From: Deferribacteraceae bacterium UBA6793
GTDB taxonomy: Bacteria; Chrysiogenota; Deferribacteres; Deferribacterales; Geovibrionaceae
DNA: 64,000 bases
NCBI GenBank assembly: GCA_002452405.1
Contig: DKFP01000014.1
Span: 124,001 to 188,000 of the forward strand
Direction of reading: 5' to 3'
The notes under the pieces are model-generated. The model was given only the letters and a program-made list of their open reading frames with translations, did no database searches and was not told the origin of the DNA. Position 1 is the stretch's first letter, and the number at the start of each line of letters is the position of its first letter. Positions 60,783 to 64,000 of the stretch are shown here, piece after piece. The position numbers were made by a program, and so were the translations under genes.

Positions 60783-61415
60783 ATGGACAAAAAAGAACTT
60801 TCGAAGATTTTTGAAAACTTTTTAGCTGAGAACTGGGCGGATGCCACCTGCTCGCTGAATTATGAAAACCCGTTCCAGCTTATTTGTGCAACTGCTCTCT
60901 CTGCCCAGTGCACCGACAAACGGGTGAACGAGATAACCCCCGCCCTGTTTGCAAAATATCCTGACGCGTTCGCACTGGCGTCGGCGAGATATGAGGATGT
61001 TGCCGATATCATAAAGAGTGCGGGGATGTATAAGGTCAAGGCAAAGAACCTTATCAGCATGGCTGACGATCTTGTGAAAAAGCACGGGGGCGAGGTGCCG
61101 GAGGATATGGACGCGCTGACGGCGCTGGCGGGTGTGGGGCGCAAGACGGCTAACGTTGTGCGCGGGAACATATGGCATATGGCGGGCGTCGTTGTGGATA
61201 CACATGTAAAAAGGATAACGAACAGGCTGGGTCTGGTGGATTCGGATGATCCTGTTAAGATAGAACATGAGCTTGAACAGTTGATAGATGGCAAAAATCA
61301 CTGCATTTGGGGACACAGGTGCATCCGCTTCGGGCGGGAGATATGCACGGCGAAAAGTCCGAAATGCGGAATATGCGGGGTGAGAAATGACTGTAGATAC
61401 TACGCTTCACTTTGA
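60783..61415 (+). CDS. nth: Endonuclease III
   Basis: 210-aa base-excision DNA glycosylase/AP lyase. HhH-GPD fold with the hairpin LAGVGRKTANVV (catalytic Lys) and the catalytic Asp in VVDTHVKRI. The 4Fe-4S motif CTAKSPKCGICGVRNDC (C-x6-C-x2-C-x5-C) ends the protein. The start at 60783 is preferred; upstream codons are repeat-derived. Overlaps larC by 29 nt. Confidence 0.94.
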   Translation: MDKKELSKIFENFLAENWADATCSLNYENPFQLICATALSAQCTDKRVNEITPALFAKYPDAFALASARYEDVADIIKSAGMYKVKAKNLISMADDLVKKHGGEVPEDMDALTALAGVGRKTANVVRGNIWHMAGVVVDTHVKRITNRLGLVDSDDPVKIEHELEQLIDGKNHCIWGHRCIRFGREICTAKSPKCGICGVRNDCRYYASL

Positions 61416-62544
61416 TATAGTTTCGGGGATTTCAGGCGATATGTCCGTGGGGGTTCTCTGCGGACTTGGGCTTGACATAGCGGAGGCGGCGAAACTCGTT
61501 TCCGGCATGGTGGGTGTTGAGATAAGCGCGTCCATGGAGAGTGCCGACGTATCCGGTGTCGTCTGCGGGCGATTGAAACTCGACCTTCCCCATGAGCACG
61601 CCCACAGAACCATGAAGGATATCCGCGCTATGCTGGAGCGCTCCGCTTTTTCCGGGCAGGTGAAGAGGGACGCAATAGGTATTTTTCAGATAATCGCCGA
61701 TGCAGAGGGTGCAGTACACGGTAAATCGCCGGAGGACGTGCATTTTCACGAGGTCGGCGCTCTGGATTCCATATTCGATATCGCAGTGTTTGCGTATGGC
61801 GTTGAGCAACTTGGTATAAAGGAGATAACCTCGTCCGCGCCGGTTCTTGGCAGCGGTATGGTTAAGATGGCGCACGGCATAATGCCTGTTCCCGCTCCCG
61901 CAGTGCTCAAGATTCTTGAAGGCGTACCTGTTGCTCCCTCTTCCGAACAGACGGAGATGACAACGCCCACAGGTGCCGCCATACTGAAATATTATGTGAA
62001 ACAATACGGCGGTTTCTCAGGAAAAATGCTGAAGACGGCTTTTTCCACCGGCACAAAGACTTTCAGGACCGTGCCGAACATGCTGCGCGGCATACTTATA
62101 GAGGGCGCTGCATCCGGCGGACTTGTCATGGCGGAAACGTCCGTTGACGACTGCACAGGTGAAATGATGGGACATCTCTTCGGCAGGCTGAAGGGGCTGT
62201 CCAGAGACATCACTATCACTCAGACCATCGGCAAAAAGAACAGACCTGTCTTTCTTCTGAACGTACTCTGTGAAAAGGAGAACCTTGAAGCTGTGGCGCG
62301 CGTGCTGTTTGCTGAAACTTCAACAGCGGGACTGAGGCATTATCCCGTTGACAGGATTATCATGGAGAGGCGGATGGAGTGCGCCGATGTGCGCGGGGTC
62401 AGAGTTGGTGTGAAGGTGCTGGAATATAAAGACATAATAAAATACAGCCCCGAATGGGACGATTGTGTTTCAGCGGGCGAAAAGCTGAATATGCCCGCCT
62501 CAGAGGTGTACGCAGCGGCTAAAGCAGCTTTTTACCGCTCCTGA
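61387..62544 (+). CDS. larC: LarC-like nickel insertion protein
   Basis: 385 aa. The N-terminal FDIVSGISGDMSVG, the histidine segment LPHEHAHRTMKD, VHFHEVGALDSIFDI and TPTGAAIL match LarC (DUF111), which inserts nickel into pincer cofactor precursor using CTP. In lactobacilli LarC is made by a programmed frameshift; here it is one intact frame. larB, larE and larA are not in the window, so lactate racemase or another Ni-pincer enzyme would be elsewhere. Confidence 0.88.
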   Translation: MTVDTTLHFDIVSGISGDMSVGVLCGLGLDIAEAAKLVSGMVGVEISASMESADVSGVVCGRLKLDLPHEHAHRTMKDIRAMLERSAFSGQVKRDAIGIFQIIADAEGAVHGKSPEDVHFHEVGALDSIFDIAVFAYGVEQLGIKEITSSAPVLGSGMVKMAHGIMPVPAPAVLKILEGVPVAPSSEQTEMTTPTGAAILKYYVKQYGGFSGKMLKTAFSTGTKTFRTVPNMLRGILIEGAASGGLVMAETSVDDCTGEMMGHLFGRLKGLSRDITITQTIGKKNRPVFLLNVLCEKENLEAVARVLFAETSTAGLRHYPVDRIIMERRMECADVRGVRVGVKVLEYKDIIKYSPEWDDCVSAGEKLNMPASEVYAAAKAAFYRS

Positions 62545-64000
62545 GAAGAGCTATGAACTCGCTGAAAGTCAGCGGTTTGCTGAAAAAGAAACCCTGAATA
62601 CCGTCGCATCCATGTTCCCGGCAGAAATCAAGCTGCGCCTGGGTCTCCACCCCTTCCGCAATCACGTGTAGGTTCAACCCTTTTGCCAGATTGATGATAG
62701 CCGTTGAGATGGCAATATCGTCCGTGTCTTCGGGTATATCTTTTATGAATTGTCTGTCGACTTTCAGGATATTTATCGGAAACAGTTTCAGATAGCTTAA
62801 CGAGGAGTATCCTGTGCCGAAATCGTCTATGGAAATCTTTATGCCCTGCTGAACAAGATGCGCAAGGGCTATAATGGTGGTCTGGATGTCCTCCATCATT
62901 GTGTTCTCTGTTATCTCAAGCCCCAGAAGTTCTGGTTTTATCCCCGTTTCCTTAACGATGCCGCATACGGTATCTATGAGATTTTCGTCGCGGAACTGTC
63001 TTGCGGACAGGTTAACGGCTATGTCTATATCTTTAAATCCAAGTTTATGCCATTTAACGGCGTCTCCGCAGGCTTTTGAAAGAACAAATTTACCTATTGG
63101 AATAATGTGTCCCGTTTCTTCCGCAACGGGGATGAACTCCTGCGGGGAGATTATATTTCCGCCTCTGTTCCAGCGGATAAGTGCCTCCGCTCCGCATATC
63201 ATGCCGGTTTCGAGGCTTACTTTTGGCTGGTAGACAACATCGAACTCTCCTGACATCACAGCCTTACGCAGTTCGCGTTCCATGCTGACGCGGGTCTGAA
63301 CCTTTTCATTCATGTTTTTTGTGAAGAGCTGATACCCGTTTTTGCCTGTCTCCTTGACACGGTACATGGCGAGGTCGGCGTTTTTCACCATGGTGAGAAC
63401 GTCCTCGCCGTCGTCCGGATAGATAGTTATTCCAAGACTGGCGTTTATAAAAAACTCGTTTCCGTTTATGTTGATGGGTTTTGCAAACTCTGTAAGTATG
63501 CGTCGTGACGTATCCACAGCGTTGGATTCTGTGAGGATGTCCTGAAGGATGAGCATGAACTCGTCGCCGCCAAGACGTGCCACGGTGTCTTCCGTACGGA
63601 CGCATTTTTTAAGGGTTTCTGCGACCCGCTGCAAAAGGATATCGCCGACATAGTGTCCCAGCGTGTCGTTCACGTTTTTGAAGTTGTCCAGGTCGATAAA
63701 GATAACTGCTACTTTCTGGCTGTGGCGTTTCGCGAAAGCTATTGCCATTTCCAGACGGTCGTTGAAAAGCTGTCTGTTGGGCAGTCCTGTCAGGGTGTCG
63801 TGGTTTGCCTGATATTTTAGCTTCTCTTCGCCCTGTTTTACCTCGGAGATATCATGGAAAACAGCTACGAAATGGGTTATGTTGCCCAGCTCGTCCTTAA
63901 TGGCGTTGATTGAGAGCCACTCCGGATAGGCGTCGCCGTTTTTCCGTCTGTTCCATATTTCTCCCGACCAGTTGCCTTTCTTTATGAGGCTATGCCACAT
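62519..64000 (-). CDS. PAS-GGDEF-EAL cyclic di-GMP protein (5' end outside window)
   Basis: 493 aa visible; the gene continues past the right edge, so the N-terminus is missing. The end of a PAS/PAC domain (about 1-55) precedes a GGDEF domain with intact RLGGDEFML and an upstream RTED inhibitory-site motif, then an EAL domain with GAEALIRW, DDFGTGYSS and EGVETQAQ. Both cyclase and phosphodiesterase motifs look active. It is convergent with larC and overlaps it by 26 nt. Confidence 0.92.
   Translation of the reverse strand: MWHSLIKKGNWSGEIWNRRKNGDAYPEWLSINAIKDELGNITHFVAVFHDISEVKQGEEKLKYQANHDTLTGLPNRQLFNDRLEMAIAFAKRHSQKVAVIFIDLDNFKNVNDTLGHYVGDILLQRVAETLKKCVRTEDTVARLGGDEFMLILQDILTESNAVDTSRRILTEFAKPININGNEFFINASLGITIYPDDGEDVLTMVKNADLAMYRVKETGKNGYQLFTKNMNEKVQTRVSMERELRKAVMSGEFDVVYQPKVSLETGMICGAEALIRWNRGGNIISPQEFIPVAEETGHIIPIGKFVLSKACGDAVKWHKLGFKDIDIAVNLSARQFRDENLIDTVCGIVKETGIKPELLGLEITENTMMEDIQTTIIALAHLVQQGIKISIDDFGTGYSSLSYLKLFPINILKVDRQFIKDIPEDTDDIAISTAIINLAKGLNLHVIAEGVETQAQLDFCREHGCDGIQGFFFSKPLTFSEFIALLRSGKKLL

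Noticed and set aside
61387..62544. Programmed frameshift in larC
   Set aside because: Unlike the lactobacillus gene, the frame is continuous over all expected LarC motifs.
1..64000. Prophage, insertion sequence, toxin-antitoxin or defence system
   Set aside because: I scanned the predicted proteins for transposase, integrase, phage structural, restriction or toxin families and found none; the unusual content is non-coding repeats.

Overview
The window is a gene-dense, mostly housekeeping stretch (about 77 protein genes) from a diderm bacterium. An outer membrane is implied by apolipoprotein N-acyltransferase, two GT9 heptosyltransferase-type enzymes and several lipoproteins. Heme starts from glutamyl-tRNA (hemA-C-D-B). 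The gene content and mixed deltaproteobacterial, campylobacterial and clostridial gene orders suggest a curved member of the Deferribacterota (Geovibrio, Denitrovibrio or Seleniivibrio relatives). That placement is inference, because no rRNA is present. I found no tRNA, rRNA, CRISPR array, transposase or prophage gene.

Layout. 0-6.1 kb: trkA, then an rRNA methyltransferase, a Csd6/Csd4-like pair of peptidoglycan-trimming enzymes and acylphosphatase. 6.1-9.0 kb: TPP riboswitch with terminator, then thiC-thiE-thiL. 9.0-14.6 kb: a radical SAM protein and a PHP-glycosyltransferase fusion, divergent from an OlsB-like/PlsC-like acyltransferase pair; this looks like a membrane-lipid locus. 14.6-21.2 kb: DsrE-like protein, YibQ-like deacetylase, a 0.67-kb non-coding block of structured tandem repeats, fur, orphan feoA with a Fur box, lnt, tatA, ecfT-like and truA. 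21.4-26.6 kb: small hypothetical, Zn-phospholipase C-like protein, two crotonases, a metallo-beta-lactamase-fold protein, DUF2461 and an Rrf2 regulator. 26.6-31.2 kb: yifB, a candidate structured RNA with terminator, and a tight sppA-lysR-lipoprotein-acetolactate decarboxylase set. 31.3-39.9 kb: the aromatic supra-operon pheA-hisC-aroF-tyrA-aroA-cmk-ispH-rpsA. 40-43.5 kb: two GT9 enzymes, and tetR/eamA with paired operators. 43.5-53.3 kb: central carbon and RNA genes (tkt, rlmB, rlmH, dksA-like, gpmI, comF, PAS protein, gapA, pgk, nudix). 53.3-58.6 kb: hemX-A-C-D-B plus a DUF815 ATPase. 58.6-64 kb: DUF2156 protein, TSUP permease, nth-larC and a truncated PAS-GGDEF-EAL protein.

The most unusual content is non-coding. 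At 16.65-17.06 kb, three 140-bp units keep linker sequences while their hairpin stems change with base pairing preserved. Eight copies of an 80-86 bp palindromic, MITE-like repeat are scattered between genes, including inside two operons. A second dispersed palindromic family has two copies, and a possible stand-alone structured RNA lies at 28.29-28.46 kb. Among proteins, the strongest leads are the cell-shape pair, the PHP-GT4/radical SAM/OlsBA lipid locus, a lipoprotein form of acetolactate decarboxylase, and a crotonase whose catalytic glutamates are replaced.
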